NCBI RefSeq assembly: GCF_031458235.1
Contig: NZ_JAVDYB010000001.1
Span: 124,001 to 188,000 of the forward strand
DNA: 64,000 bases
Reading direction: 5' to 3'
Source of the DNA: Catenuloplanes atrovinosus
GTDB taxonomy: Bacteria > Actinomycetota > Actinomycetes > Mycobacteriales > Micromonosporaceae
Below the pieces are notes generated by a model that saw only the letters and a program-made list of their open reading frames with translations, had not been told where the DNA came from and searched no databases. Shown piece after piece: positions 8,827 through 18,167 of this stretch (positions within the stretch are counted from its first letter, which is position 1; every line of letters starts with the position of its first letter). The position numbers and the translations under genes were made by a program.

Positions 8827-9657
8827 ATGTCCAACTTCACCGCCGCGGACGTCAAGAAGCTGCGCGACCTCACGGGCGCCGGCATGATGGACAGCAAGAA
8901 GGCCCTGACCGAGGCCGAGGGCGACTTCGACAAGGCCGTCGAGCTGCTCCGCATCAAGGGCGCGAAGGACGTCGGCAAGCGTGCCGGCCGTACCGCCGCC
9001 AACGGTCTCGTCGCCCACTCCGGCAAGGCGCTGCTCGAGCTCAACTGTGAGACCGACTTCGTCGCGAAGAACGCCGACTTCATCGCGTTCGCGCAGCAGC
9101 TGGTCGAGCACGCCGAGACCGCCGGCGTCACCGACGTGGAGGCGCTGAAGGCCTCCACGCTGTCCGACGGCCGCACCGTCGACGCCGCCGTGCAGGAGCT
9201 CTCCGCCAAGATCGGCGAGAAGCTGGTCGTCAACCGGTTCGCCGTGCTGGACGGCACCACCGCCGTCTACCTGCACCGCAAGGCGCAGGACCTGCCGCCG
9301 GCCGTCGGCGTGCTGGTGGAGTACACCGGCAAGTCGGACGAGGCCGCCGACGCGGACGCGCGCGCCGTCGCGATGCAGATCGCCGCCATGCGCCCGAAGT
9401 ACGTCACCCGCGACGAGGTCCCCGCGGACGTCGTCGAGTCGGAGCGCCGGATCGCCGAGCAGACCGCCCGCGAGGAGGGCAAGCCGGAGGCCGCGCTGCC
9501 GAAGATCGTCGAGGGCCGGGTCAACGGCTTCTTCAAGGACACCGTGCTGATCGAGCAGGCCTCGGTCGCCGACAACAAGAAGACCGTGAAGCAGGTTCTC
9601 GCCGAGGCGGGCATCGAGATCACCCGGTTCGTCCGGCTCGAGGTCGGCCAGGCCTGA
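8827..9657 (+). CDS. tsf: Translation elongation factor Ts
   Basis: Guanine nucleotide exchange factor for EF-Tu. It has 276 residues with the N-terminal UBA-like domain ([27 protein letters not shown]), the EF-Ts signature [12 protein letters not shown], and two core subdomains ending in [18 protein letters not shown] ribosome-binding site precedes the ATG at 8827. It lies between rpsB and pyrH as in most bacteria. A GC hairpin (9679-9700) follows the stop. Confidence 0.98.
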   Translation: MSNFTAADVKKLRDLTGAGMMDSKKALTEAEGDFDKAVELLRIKGAKDVGKRAGRTAANGLVAHSGKALLELNCETDFVAKNADFIAFAQQLVEHAETAGVTDVEALKASTLSDGRTVDAAVQELSAKIGEKLVVNRFAVLDGTTAVYLHRKAQDLPPAVGVLVEYTGKSDEAADADARAVAMQIAAMRPKYVTRDEVPADVVESERRIAEQTAREEGKPEAALPKIVEGRVNGFFKDTVLIEQASVADNKKTVKQVLAEAGIEITRFVRLEVGQA

Positions 9658-9678
9658 TCCCAGGCTCACGCACGACGG

Positions 9679-9700
9679 GCGCCGGCCGGCAGGCCGGCGC
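9679..9700 (+). terminator. GC hairpin after tsf
   Basis: A perfect 9-bp stem GCGCCGGCC/GGCCGGCGC with a 4-nt loop, 21 bp downstream of the tsf stop and without a T-tract. It probably ends or reduces rpsB-tsf transcription before pyrH, which has a 190-bp leader of its own. Confidence 0.5.
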
Positions 9701-9850
9701 CGCAGGCCATGACACGAGGAGGCCGTTGGTGTACTGCGACAGGCACCGCGGTCTCCTCGTCGCATATGGTGCACACCGCGACGGCTGCGCGCGGGCGTGG
9801 CGGCGCCGGCGGGTAAGTCAGAGACAACAGCTTGAGGGAAGGCGGGTCGC

Positions 9851-10618
9851 ATGACGGTGGTGACCGAGCAGGTCGTTCCGGTGGAGGAACCGGCGGGCTC
9901 ACCGGCGGGCGGCAAGCCCCGGCGGGTCGTGCTGAAGCTCTCCGGCGAGGTCTTCGGCGGCGGCAGCGTCGGCGTGGACCCGGACGTGGTGTCGGCCATC
10001 GCGCGCCAGATCGCCACGGTGGTGCGCCGCGGCGTGCAGGTCTCCGTGGTCGTCGGCGGCGGAAACTTCTTCCGCGGCGCCGACCTGCAGAAGCGTGGCA
10101 TGGACCGCAACCGGGCCGACTACATGGGCATGCTCGGCACCGTCATGAACTCGCTCGCGCTCCAGGACTTCCTGGAGAAGGAGGGCATCGAGACGCGCGT
10201 GCAGAGCGCGATCACGATGGCCCAGGTCGCCGAGCCGTACATTCCGCTCCGCGCGATCCGCCACCTGCAGAAGGGCCGAGTCGTGATCTTCGGCGCCGGC
10301 GCCGGCATGCCGTACTTCTCGACCGACACGGTGGCCGCCCAGCGTGCGCTGGAGATCAAGGCCGACGTGGTCCTGATGAGCAAGAACGGCGTGGACGGCG
10401 TCTACACCGCGGACCCGCGGACCGACCCGACCGCCACCAAGCTCGACTTCGTCACGTTCTCCGAGGCGCTCCAGCAGGGGCTGCGGGTGGCCGACGCGAC
10501 CGCGTTCAGCCTCTGCATGGACAACGGCATGCCGATGTTGGTTTTCGGCGCCGAGGGACCTGACACGATCATCAAGGCCGTGGGCGGCGAGAAGATCGGC
10601 ACCTTGATCACCGCCTAG
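9851..10618 (+). CDS. pyrH: Uridylate kinase (UMP kinase)
   Basis: Phosphorylates UMP to UDP with ATP in pyrimidine nucleotide synthesis; amino-acid kinase fold, hexameric in the family. It has 255 residues with [44 protein letters not shown] and the DGVYTADPR motif. The N-terminus has about 24 extra residues before [10 protein letters not shown], typical of actinobacterial PyrH. The ATG at 9851 is preceded by GGGAAGGCGGG. The next gene is frr, as in most bacteria. Confidence 0.97.
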   Translation: MTVVTEQVVPVEEPAGSPAGGKPRRVVLKLSGEVFGGGSVGVDPDVVSAIARQIATVVRRGVQVSVVVGGGNFFRGADLQKRGMDRNRADYMGMLGTVMNSLALQDFLEKEGIETRVQSAITMAQVAEPYIPLRAIRHLQKGRVVIFGAGAGMPYFSTDTVAAQRALEIKADVVLMSKNGVDGVYTADPRTDPTATKLDFVTFSEALQQGLRVADATAFSLCMDNGMPMLVFGAEGPDTIIKAVGGEKIGTLITA

Positions 10619-10785
10619 GTGCAAGGCCCGCCCGAGGGCGGGAAGAACCACAAGATCAAATTCAAGAGCATGATGGGGTACGACGGACGCCGCGCTGTTG
10701 GCGATGACGGCGCCCGCCGGACCACTGATGATCCCCGGGTAACCACGTAGCACCCGCCGAGCAGGAGTGAGGAGGCGACGGAGCG

Positions 10786-11343
10786 GTGATCGACGATACG
10801 CTCCTCGAGGCCGAGGAGAAGATGGAGCGTGCCGTCGAGCACGCCAAGGACGAGCTGGCGGCCATCCGCACCGGTCGCGCCACGCCGGCGATGTTCTCCC
10901 GGATCGTCATCGACTACTACGGCACGCCCACCCCGCTCCCGCAGATGGCATCCGTCGCCATCCCGGAGCCGCGGATGGCGATCATCAAGCCGTACGACGC
11001 CTCGCAGCTGGGCGCCATGGAGAAGGCCATCCGCGACTCGGACCTCGGGGTCAACCCGTCGAACGAGGGCTCGATGCTGCGCATCCTGCTGCCGCAGATG
11101 ACCGAGGAGCGCCGCCGCGAGATGGTCAAGGTCGCCCGCGGCAAGGCCGAGGACGGCAAGGTGGCGGTGCGCAACGTGCGCCGCCGCGCCAAGGAGGAGC
11201 TGGACCGCATCGTCAAGGACGGCGAGGCCGGCGAGGACGAGGGACGCCGCGCCGAGAAGGAGCTGGACGACCTCACCCACCGGTACGTGGCCCAGGTCGA
11301 CGAGCTGGTCAAGCACAAGGAAGCCGAGCTCCTCGAGGTCTGA
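10786..11343 (+). CDS. frr: Ribosome recycling factor
   Basis: Splits post-termination ribosomes together with EF-G. It has 185 residues, the standard length, with the characteristic [35 protein letters not shown] and a long C-terminal helix ([29 protein letters not shown], described here in part). The start is GTG at 10786 after a GGAGGCGAC Shine-Dalgarno. Its TGA overlaps the ATG of cdsA (TGATG), implying translational coupling. Confidence 0.97.
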   Translation: MIDDTLLEAEEKMERAVEHAKDELAAIRTGRATPAMFSRIVIDYYGTPTPLPQMASVAIPEPRMAIIKPYDASQLGAMEKAIRDSDLGVNPSNEGSMLRILLPQMTEERRREMVKVARGKAEDGKVAVRNVRRRAKEELDRIVKDGEAGEDEGRRAEKELDDLTHRYVAQVDELVKHKEAELLEV

Positions 11344-12938
11344 TGTCGTACCTCGACCCCTACGACGACGCGCGCGACGCACGGCAGCGGGCGCGGCACG
11401 GTGGTGCCGCGCCCGACCCGTACCGGCCGGATCAGCGCCCGGACCACGGTCCGGAACGCGGTCCCCGCGGCGACCGGCCGGGCGGCCGGGAGCCGATCGC
11501 GCCCGTCTACGCGCCGCCCGGCACGGAGACGAGCTCCACCACGGACTACGTGATGGACCGCCCGTCCGGCCCGCGGCCGGCGGTTGTCCCGGGCCGCCCC
11601 GGCACGGACGCGCCGGGCCGCGCGGGTGTGCCGGGTCGCCCGGGGGCGGATGCGCCGGGCCGGGCCGGTGTGCCGGGCCGCCCGGGCACCGATGCCCCCG
11701 GCCGCCCTGGTACGCCGGGTCACCCGGATGCGCCGGCCCGTGCCGGTATCCCGGGTCGCTCGGGGGCGGATGCGCCGGGTCACGCCGGTGCGCCGGGCCG
11801 TCCGGGGCCGGATGCGCCGGTTCGCTCGGGTGTGCCGGGCTATCCGGAGGCGGATGCGCCGGGTCGCGCGACGGCGGACGTGCCGGGTCGCGCCGGTGCC
11901 GCCGTGCCCGTCCGTCCGGGGGCGGAGTCGCCCAGCGGGCTCGACGGTCGTCCGCGGGGTTCGTCGCCGGGGGAGAGGGACCTGCTGGACGAGGAGCTGC
12001 CGGAGCCGCCGCGCCGCCGGGTGAAGGGGCGCCGCCGGGCGACCCGCTCCGGTGCCCCGGCGCCGGGCAACGCGCTGCGCCGGGCCGCCTACGAGTCCGG
12101 TGACGAGCCGGGGAAGGGCCGCGGCCTGCCCGCGGCCGGCCGGGACCTGCCGGCCGCGATCGTCGTCAGCATCGTGCTGGCCGGGCTGGTCGCCGGCTCG
12201 CTGGTCTTCTGGCGCGAGGGCTTCCTGCTGCTGGTCGCGGCCGCCATCGTGGTCGGCGTGTGGGAGATGACGCGGGCGGTCGCGGCCGGCGGCGCTCACC
12301 CGCCGCTCATCCCGCTGGCCGCCGGCGGCGTACTGATGGCGGGCCTGGCCTGGTACGCCGGACCGGACGCACTCTCCCTCGGCCTGCTGGTCACGGTGCT
12401 GGCCGCCATGCTGTGGCGGCTCGGCGACGGCGTGTCCGGATTCCTCAAGGACGCCGCGGCGAGCACGCTGATCGCGGTCTACGTGCCGTTCCTGGGCGGG
12501 TTCGCGGCGCTGCTGGCCTACCCGGAGGACGGCGTGGCCCGGGTGGTCGTCACGATCGCGGCCGTGGCGCTGACCGACACCGGCGGTTACGTCGCCGGCG
12601 TCTTCCTCGGCAGGCACTACATGGCGCCGTCGATCAGCCCGAAGAAGTCCTGGGAGGGCTTCGGCGGCTCCGCGCTCGCGTCCGCCCTGGGAAGTGCGCT
12701 GCTGGTCTATCTCATGCTCGGCGTGGCACCGTGGTGGGGCGCGCTCTTCGGAATCGGCATAACGATCTCCGCGGTGCTCGGTGATCTGGCAGAGTCGATG
12801 ATCAAGAGGGATCTCGGCATCAAGGACATGAGCAATCTGCTGCCGGGCCACGGCGGTCTGATGGACCGGCTGGACTCGGTCCTGTTCGCGTTGCCGACGG
12901 CGTTCCTGCTGCTCTCCCTGCTCGCACCGGCCTCCTGA
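11343..12938 (+). CDS. cdsA: Phosphatidate cytidylyltransferase with a long collagen-like N-terminal extension
   Basis: Makes CDP-diacylglycerol from CTP and phosphatidic acid at the membrane, the branch point of phospholipid synthesis. The catalytic part is about residues 260-531: roughly eight hydrophobic segments ending in the CdsA signature (MIKRDLGIKDMSNLL followed by PGHGGLMDRLDS). The whole protein has 531 residues, about twice the usual 270. The first 250 residues are hydrophilic and rich in Gly-x-y-like triplets, with a unit near GRAGVPGRPGADAP repeated imperfectly about eight times, then a basic patch (RRRVKGRRRATR) just before the first membrane segment. The ATG overlaps the frr stop. 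The extension is presumably a cytoplasmic disordered tail; its function is unknown. Confidence 0.93.
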   Translation: MSYLDPYDDARDARQRARHGGAAPDPYRPDQRPDHGPERGPRGDRPGGREPIAPVYAPPGTETSSTTDYVMDRPSGPRPAVVPGRPGTDAPGRAGVPGRPGADAPGRAGVPGRPGTDAPGRPGTPGHPDAPARAGIPGRSGADAPGHAGAPGRPGPDAPVRSGVPGYPEADAPGRATADVPGRAGAAVPVRPGAESPSGLDGRPRGSSPGERDLLDEELPEPPRRRVKGRRRATRSGAPAPGNALRRAAYESGDEPGKGRGLPAAGRDLPAAIVVSIVLAGLVAGSLVFWREGFLLLVAAAIVVGVWEMTRAVAAGGAHPPLIPLAAGGVLMAGLAWYAGPDALSLGLLVTVLAAMLWRLGDGVSGFLKDAAASTLIAVYVPFLGGFAALLAYPEDGVARVVVTIAAVALTDTGGYVAGVFLGRHYMAPSISPKKSWEGFGGSALASALGSALLVYLMLGVAPWWGALFGIGITISAVLGDLAESMIKRDLGIKDMSNLLPGHGGLMDRLDSVLFALPTAFLLLSLLAPAS

Positions 12939-13130
12939 GCGCGCCGAGAGGGCCGGGCGGCCCGCGCGTGGAGGGGGTGGGGTGAGCGAGGACGCAGCTT
13001 TGGCACCCTGTGCGGCATTGCTACCGGCCGTACCGTGGGAGACTGGACAGGTCGCGGCCTCGTTCCCACTGTGGTGAGATTCCCGCCGCGAGATTTGACC
13101 CGACGTAGTGAGGCAGCTGCAGACACCGTG

Positions 13131-14309
13131 ATGGGCCCGACCCTTCCTCTCATCCCCGTCGTTCCCAGCACCCCGGAGACGCCCGACGACGCCGTGCCCG
13201 CGCAGGCCGGCCCCCGTCGCCGTCGTCCGGCGATGCCGCCGCGCCACCTGGCCGACCTCGACCCCGAGGCGCGCCGCGCGGCGGTCAAGGAGCTGGGCCT
13301 GCCCGAGTTCCGGGCCAAGCAGCTCTCCACCCACTACTTCGGTCGCCTGGTGCGTGACGTCGCGGAGATGACCGACCTGCCGGCCGCGGCCCGGGAGCGG
13401 ATCGGGGCGGACCTGCTGCCCCACCTGCTCACCCCGGTGCGCGAGCTGGCCTGCGACAACGGGGCGACCCGCAAGGCGCTCTGGCGGCTGCACGACAACG
13501 CGCTCGTGGAGAGCGTGCTGATGGGCTACCCGGACCGGATCACCGCGTGCGTGTCCAGCCAGGCCGGCTGCGGCATGGCCTGCCCGTTCTGCGCGACCGG
13601 CCAGGCCGGCCTGACCCGCAACCTCTCCACCGCCGAGATCGTGGACCAGGTCGTCTACCTGGCCGGCGTCGCGGCGAGCGGCGCGGTGGCCGGTTCCCCG
13701 CCGCGGCTGTCCCGGGTCGTCTTCATGGGCATGGGCGAGCCGCTGGCGAACTATCCGCGCGTCATCGCCGCGATCCGCCGCCTGACGGCCCCGGCCCCGG
13801 ACGGTTTGGGGCTTTCTCAGCGACATGTCACCGTTTCGACGGTGGGTCTGGTTCCGGCCATGCGTAAGTTGGCCGATGAGGACCTCTCGGTGACCCTTGC
13901 GCTGTCCCTGCACGCGCCCGATGATGATCTGCGCGATGAACTCGTTCCGGTCAACCAGCGCTGGAAGGTGGCCGAGGTGCTAGATGCCGCGTGGGATTAC
14001 GCGGCGCGCACGGGGCGGCGCGTGTCGATCGAGTACGCCATGATTCGGGATGTGAACGATCAACCCTGGCGTGCGGACCTCCTCGGCCGGCTGCTGGCCG
14101 GGAAGCTGGCGCACGTCAACCTCATTCCGCTCAACCCCACGCCGGGCAGCCGCTGGGACGCCAGCCCGAAGCCGGTGGAGCGGGAGTTCGTCCGCCGCCT
14201 GCGCGCGGCCGGCGTCTCCACCACGGTCCGCGACACCCGCGGCCAGGAGATCGACGGTGCCTGCGGCCAGCTGGCGGCGAGCGTGGTCGACGGCGCGGAG
14301 GCACGATGA
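13131..14309 (+). CDS. rlmN: Dual-specificity 23S rRNA/tRNA methyltransferase RlmN
   Basis: Radical-SAM enzyme that methylates C2 of A2503 in 23S rRNA and A37 of some tRNAs. It has 392 residues from the ATG at 13131 ([13 protein letters not shown]), which follows a GTG. The CxxxCxxC cluster motif is in [47 protein letters not shown] and a C-terminal [18 protein letters not shown] with the methyl-carrying/resolving cysteine follow. The reading frame is open from 13,035 but that part is not family-like. Codons for residues about 225-310 (13,800-14,070) use noticeably more A/T at third positions (GAT, CGT, GTT, GAT GAT GAT) than the flanks. Confidence 0.96.
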   Translation: MGPTLPLIPVVPSTPETPDDAVPAQAGPRRRRPAMPPRHLADLDPEARRAAVKELGLPEFRAKQLSTHYFGRLVRDVAEMTDLPAAARERIGADLLPHLLTPVRELACDNGATRKALWRLHDNALVESVLMGYPDRITACVSSQAGCGMACPFCATGQAGLTRNLSTAEIVDQVVYLAGVAASGAVAGSPPRLSRVVFMGMGEPLANYPRVIAAIRRLTAPAPDGLGLSQRHVTVSTVGLVPAMRKLADEDLSVTLALSLHAPDDDLRDELVPVNQRWKVAEVLDAAWDYAARTGRRVSIEYAMIRDVNDQPWRADLLGRLLAGKLAHVNLIPLNPTPGSRWDASPKPVEREFVRRLRAAGVSTTVRDTRGQEIDGACGQLAASVVDGAEAR

Positions 14310-14466
14310 ACCCTCCGTCTCGCGGGTATGTACGTCTTGGCGTCGCACGGATGGACGCTCTTCGTGGCCGCCCGGCTCGGGGCCGCGATGAACGAGGTTC
14401 ACTGACGGCCGCGCGTGCGAGGGTGCCCGCCGGCGCCGAGCGAGCGAACCAGGACCAGGAGACACA

Positions 14467-16080
14467 GTGACGAGTCAGGGTCAGCGTTTCCGGAGGCGCG
14501 CGCTACGCCGCGGGTACAAGGTGGAAGAGGTCGACGCGTTCCTCGACCGGGTGGAGGCCACGCTCGCGGGTGAGCAGAGCGGCCCGCCGGTGTCCGCGCA
14601 GGAGGTGCACGACGTCGTCTTCCGCGTGCGCTTCGGCGGTTACGACGAGTGGCAGGTCGACCTGCACCTGGACCGGGTCGAGCGGCAGCTCGCGGAGCTG
14701 GACGAGCGCGGCGGCGCCCGTGGGCCCGAGCGCGTCCCGGCCGGCGCCGACCGGATGGGCCCGCCCGACCGGATGGGCCCGCCGGACCGCATGGGCGGCG
14801 GCCCCGGTGGTCCCGGCGGTCCCGGGTTCGGTCCCGGTCCCGGCGGCTTCGACGGCCCGGGTGGCTTCGACGGTCCCGGTGGTTTCGACAACGGCTTCGA
14901 CGGCCCCGGCGGCCCGGGTGGCTTCGACGAGCCGCGCCCCGGCTTCGGCCCGCCACCGGACCGGATGGGCCCGCCGGACCGGATGGGTCCGCCCGACCGG
15001 ATGGGCCCGCCCGACCGGATGGGCCCGCCCGGGCGCGTCCCGGCCGGTGCCCGCGGCGGCTTCGACGACGGTCCGCCGCCGTTCGGCGGCTTCGACGAGC
15101 CCCGCACCGGCGGGTTCGCCGCCGGCCCGCCTCCGCGTGACCCCCGCGACCGTGGCGGCTTCGACGAGCCGCGCACCGGCGGTTTCGGCGGCCCGCCGCC
15201 GCGCGATCCCCGGGACCCGCGCGATCCCCGGGACCCGCGCGACCGTGGCGGCTTCGGCGACGACCCACGGACCGGCGGTTTCGACCTTCCGCCCCGCGAC
15301 GACCCGCGTACCGGCGGCTTCGACCTCCCGCCGCGTGGCGGACCGCAGGGTCCCGGCGGGCCTCAGGGTCCGCACGGCCCCGGCGGCATGGGCCCCGGCG
15401 GCATGGGCCCGGGCGGCCCCGGCAGCATGGGCCCCGGTGGCCCCGGCCCGCGCGGACCCCAGGGTCCGGGCGGCATGGGTCCCGGCGGCCCGGGCGGTCC
15501 CGGCGGCTACGACCAGAACCCGTACGACGACCCGCGTGACCCCCGCGACCCGCGCGGTGACCGCGGCGGCTTCGACGCGCCCAGCGGCGGCTTCCCCGGC
15601 TTCGAGCCGGGCCGGCACGGCAAGATGGACATGACCGCGGAGATCCGCCTGCCCGAGCTGGAGCGGCGCCCCCGTAACCCGCAGGCCGGCCCGCCCGCGA
15701 TCGGTGGCCCGCCGCCCGGCGGGTTCGGCGGCCCTCCGCCCGGCGGCGGCTTCGGCGGCCCGCCCATGCCCCCGCCCGGCGGCGGTTACGACGGTGGCTA
15801 CGACGCCGGCCCGCCCATGGGTGGCCCCGGCGGCGACCTCCAGCGCGTGGACCAGCTGCGGCGCACGTTCCAGCCGCGGCGGTTCGGCAGCGGCTACGAC
15901 CCGGACCAGGTGGACCGGCTGTTCGAGGGCATCCTCACCGCCATGTCCGGCCGCGGCCCGATGCCGGTGAACGAGAACGACCTGGACACGCTGCAGTTCG
16001 GCCTGGTGCCGGGCGGCTACTTCGAGGCCGAGGTGGACGCGGCCCTCAAGGAGGTCAAGGACATCCTGCTCGGCCGTTGA
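14467..16080 (+). CDS. DivIVA-domain protein with a glycine/proline-rich central linker
   Basis: A 537-residue protein with DivIVA-like segments at both ends. The N-terminus (RRGYKVEEVDAFLDRVEATL, then VRFGGYDEWQVDLHLDRVERQL) and C-terminus (FGSGYDPDQVDRLFEGIL, then VPGGYFEAEVDAALKEV) both have the GYxxxEVDxxLD pattern of DivIVA/Wag31 coiled coils, twice each. Between them are about 340 low-complexity residues: PDRMGPPDRMGPP repeats, FDGPGGFDGPGG and DEPRTGGF units. DivIVA family members organise polar growth and septation in actinomycetes; this one lacks the long coiled coil and may be a scaffold. Start GTG at 14467. It is followed by a strong terminator. Confidence 0.85.
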   Translation: MTSQGQRFRRRALRRGYKVEEVDAFLDRVEATLAGEQSGPPVSAQEVHDVVFRVRFGGYDEWQVDLHLDRVERQLAELDERGGARGPERVPAGADRMGPPDRMGPPDRMGGGPGGPGGPGFGPGPGGFDGPGGFDGPGGFDNGFDGPGGPGGFDEPRPGFGPPPDRMGPPDRMGPPDRMGPPDRMGPPGRVPAGARGGFDDGPPPFGGFDEPRTGGFAAGPPPRDPRDRGGFDEPRTGGFGGPPPRDPRDPRDPRDPRDRGGFGDDPRTGGFDLPPRDDPRTGGFDLPPRGGPQGPGGPQGPHGPGGMGPGGMGPGGPGSMGPGGPGPRGPQGPGGMGPGGPGGPGGYDQNPYDDPRDPRDPRGDRGGFDAPSGGFPGFEPGRHGKMDMTAEIRLPELERRPRNPQAGPPAIGGPPPGGFGGPPPGGGFGGPPMPPPGGGYDGGYDAGPPMGGPGGDLQRVDQLRRTFQPRRFGSGYDPDQVDRLFEGILTAMSGRGPMPVNENDLDTLQFGLVPGGYFEAEVDAALKEVKDILLGR

Positions 16081-16092
16081 GCAGCGGAAACA

Positions 16093-16139
16093 GATCAGCC
16101 CGCCTCCCGGACGTACCGTGGGAGCGGGCTTGATCTTTT
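16093..16139. terminator. Bidirectional intrinsic terminator
   Basis: GATCAGCCCGCCTCCC pairs with GGGAGCGGGCTTGATC (one bulge), with an 11-nt loop and TTTT on the plus strand. It ends the DivIVA-like gene and lies just beyond the stop of the convergent small membrane protein gene (16152). Confidence 0.85.
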
Positions 16140-16151
16140 GTGGGGTGGAAT

Positions 16152-16373
16152 CTACTCCCGCAGGCCGGCGCGGCGCAGCACCGCGTCGCCGATGAGCGTC
16201 ACCGCGATCCCGGCCGCGATGACGATCAGGAAGAGGTTCTCGACGTTGCCCTCGTGGTTGCCCATGGTGCACGCCAGCAGGGCCAGGATGGTCAGCACCC
16301 CCAGGATGCGTCCCGCCTTGCGGTTGCCGGGCTTGAGCTGATCGGGTGCGACCACCGGCTCGCTATCCGCCAC
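16152..16373 (-). CDS. Small two-helix membrane protein, function unknown
   Basis: A 73-residue protein from a GTG at 16373, preceded by a good GAAGGA site 8 nt upstream. A hydrophilic N-terminus (ADSEPVVAPDQLKPGNRKAG) leads into two hydrophobic stretches, RILGVLTILALLACTMG and NLFLIVIAAGIAVTLIGDAVL, separated by a short acidic loop. No known family is recognised. The frame is open upstream to 16508, but the ribosome-binding site decides for the short form. It is divergent from namH. Confidence 0.75.
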   Translation of the reverse strand: MADSEPVVAPDQLKPGNRKAGRILGVLTILALLACTMGNHEGNVENLFLIVIAAGIAVTLIGDAVLRRAGLRE

Positions 16374-16537
16374 TGTGGGTCCTTCCTCGCGCTGTGCGTT
16401 CACATCCGCGATCAGTCTGACATGCGGCGGATGTTGTGACGCAGAAGCCTCCCGCCCGACGCACCGGAAGTGTGTGCCGCGGGTCGGGTAACGTCTGGCC
16501 CGACTCACCGACCGTCGTAGCTTAAGGGAGCAGTGCC

Positions 16538-18100
16538 GTGCGAGTGACGGGAACCGGTCATGCGAGCATGCGGATCGACACCGCGGCCGGAAGCATCCTC
16601 ACCGACCCCTGGGTGAACCCCGCCTTCTTCGCGTCGTGGTTCCCCTTCCCGGACAACTCGCAGCTCGACTGGGAGTCGCTCGGCCAGGTCGACTACCTGT
16701 ACGTGTCGCACCTGCACCGCGACCACTTCGACGCGGAGAACCTCAAGCGGTACGTGTCGAAGAAGGCGGCCGTGCTGCTGCCGGAGTACCCGACCAGCGA
16801 GCTCGAGGACGAGTTGCGCGAGTTGGGTTTCCGCAGCTTCATCAAGACCAGGAACGAGGAGGTCGTCGAGCTCGACGGCGGCCTCAAGATCATGATCCAG
16901 GCGCTGATCTCGCCGACCGACGGCCCGATCGGCGACTCCTCGCTGTGGGTCGAGTACGACGGCGTCCGCCTGCTCAACCAGAACGACGCCCGCCCGAGCG
17001 ACCTCTCCCGCTTCGCCGAGCTGGGCCACGTGCACGCGCACATGCTGCAGTTCTCCGGCGCGATCTGGTACCCGATGGTCTACGAGCTGCCGGACGCCGC
17101 CAAGCGCGCGTTCGGCAAGCAGAAGCGCGAGCGGCAGTACGACCGGACCTGGCGCTACATCGACGACCTGAAGGCCGACCACGTCTTCCCGATCGCCGGC
17201 CCGCCGTGCTTCCTGGACGACTCGCTCTGGCAGTTCAACGACATCTTCGGCGACGAGGGTGCGATCTTCCCGGACCAGAGCGAGTTCCTGAAGGAGTACG
17301 CGAAGGTCGGCGGCACCAACGGCGTCGTGCTGCTGCCCGGCTCGGTCGCCGAGCTGAACGCGGAGGGCGGCATCGCCACCGAGCACCCGGTGCCGGTCGA
17401 CGAGTTCTTCGCGAACAAGGTGGCCCACCTGGAGGAGATGCGGGAGCGCAAGCGCCCGATCATCGAGGCCGAGAAGGCGTCCTGGCGGCACCCGGAGATC
17501 GACGTCCTCGCGGAGATGAAGCGCCGGATCGAGCCGCTGCTCGAAGAGTCGATCTACATGGCCAAGGGCGTCGGCGGCCCGGTCCGCTTCGACCTGATCG
17601 GGTACGACGGCGAGTCCGTCGAGTCGATCGTGGTGGACTTCCCCGGCAAGCAGGTCCGGCCGTACGCGGACGAGAAGGTCCGGTACCGGTTCAAGACCGA
17701 GCGCGCGCTGATCGAGCACCTGCTCTTCACCGGCGAGGTCGACTGGGTCAACTCGCTCTTCCTGTCCTGCCGCTTCTCCGCCGCGCGGATCGGCCAGTAC
17801 AACGAGTTCGTCTACGCGTTCTTCAAGTGCCTCTCCACCGAGCGCCTGCAGTACGCGGAGGGCTGGTACGACGAGCACGAGCGCGCGGTCGAGGCGGAGA
17901 GCATCGAGCTCGGCGACTGGGAGGTCCAGCGCCGCTGCCCGCACCTGAAGGCCGACCTGACCCGCTTCGGCATCGTCGAGGGCGACCAGCTCACCTGCCA
18001 GCTCCACGGCTGGCGTTTCGACCTGCCGTCCGGCCGCTGCCTCACCTCGGTCGGCCACAAGATCCGCGCCTCCCGCAAGGGCGCCTCCGCGGAGGCCTGA
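16538..18100 (+). CDS. namH: UDP-N-acetylmuramate hydroxylase (NamH type, metallo-beta-lactamase-like plus Rieske)
   Basis: Hydroxylates the N-acetyl group of UDP-MurNAc to N-glycolyl, modifying peptidoglycan precursors in the cytoplasm. It has 520 residues, matching mycobacterial NamH in length and layout. An N-terminal metallo-beta-lactamase-like domain opens VTGTGHASMRI, contains GSILTDPWVNPAFFASWFPF, and has the HLHRDHFDAENL metal motif. A C-terminal Rieske [2Fe-2S] domain has CPHLKADL then CQLHGW (CxH...CxxH). Intermediate landmarks such as MLQFSGAIWYPMVYELP and AGPPCFLDD also match the mycobacterial protein as I remember it. Start GTG at 16538 after AAGGGAG. N-glycolylated muramic acid is a known trait of Micromonosporaceae and mycolata, which fits the organism guess. 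Confidence 0.88.
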   Translation: MRVTGTGHASMRIDTAAGSILTDPWVNPAFFASWFPFPDNSQLDWESLGQVDYLYVSHLHRDHFDAENLKRYVSKKAAVLLPEYPTSELEDELRELGFRSFIKTRNEEVVELDGGLKIMIQALISPTDGPIGDSSLWVEYDGVRLLNQNDARPSDLSRFAELGHVHAHMLQFSGAIWYPMVYELPDAAKRAFGKQKRERQYDRTWRYIDDLKADHVFPIAGPPCFLDDSLWQFNDIFGDEGAIFPDQSEFLKEYAKVGGTNGVVLLPGSVAELNAEGGIATEHPVPVDEFFANKVAHLEEMRERKRPIIEAEKASWRHPEIDVLAEMKRRIEPLLEESIYMAKGVGGPVRFDLIGYDGESVESIVVDFPGKQVRPYADEKVRYRFKTERALIEHLLFTGEVDWVNSLFLSCRFSAARIGQYNEFVYAFFKCLSTERLQYAEGWYDEHERAVEAESIELGDWEVQRRCPHLKADLTRFGIVEGDQLTCQLHGWRFDLPSGRCLTSVGHKIRASRKGASAEA

Positions 18101-18167
18101 CCCGGGCCGCGCCTCCACCCGTTAACCGGTTGCCGTCGATCCACCGCGCCCGCGAGGATCGGCGATC

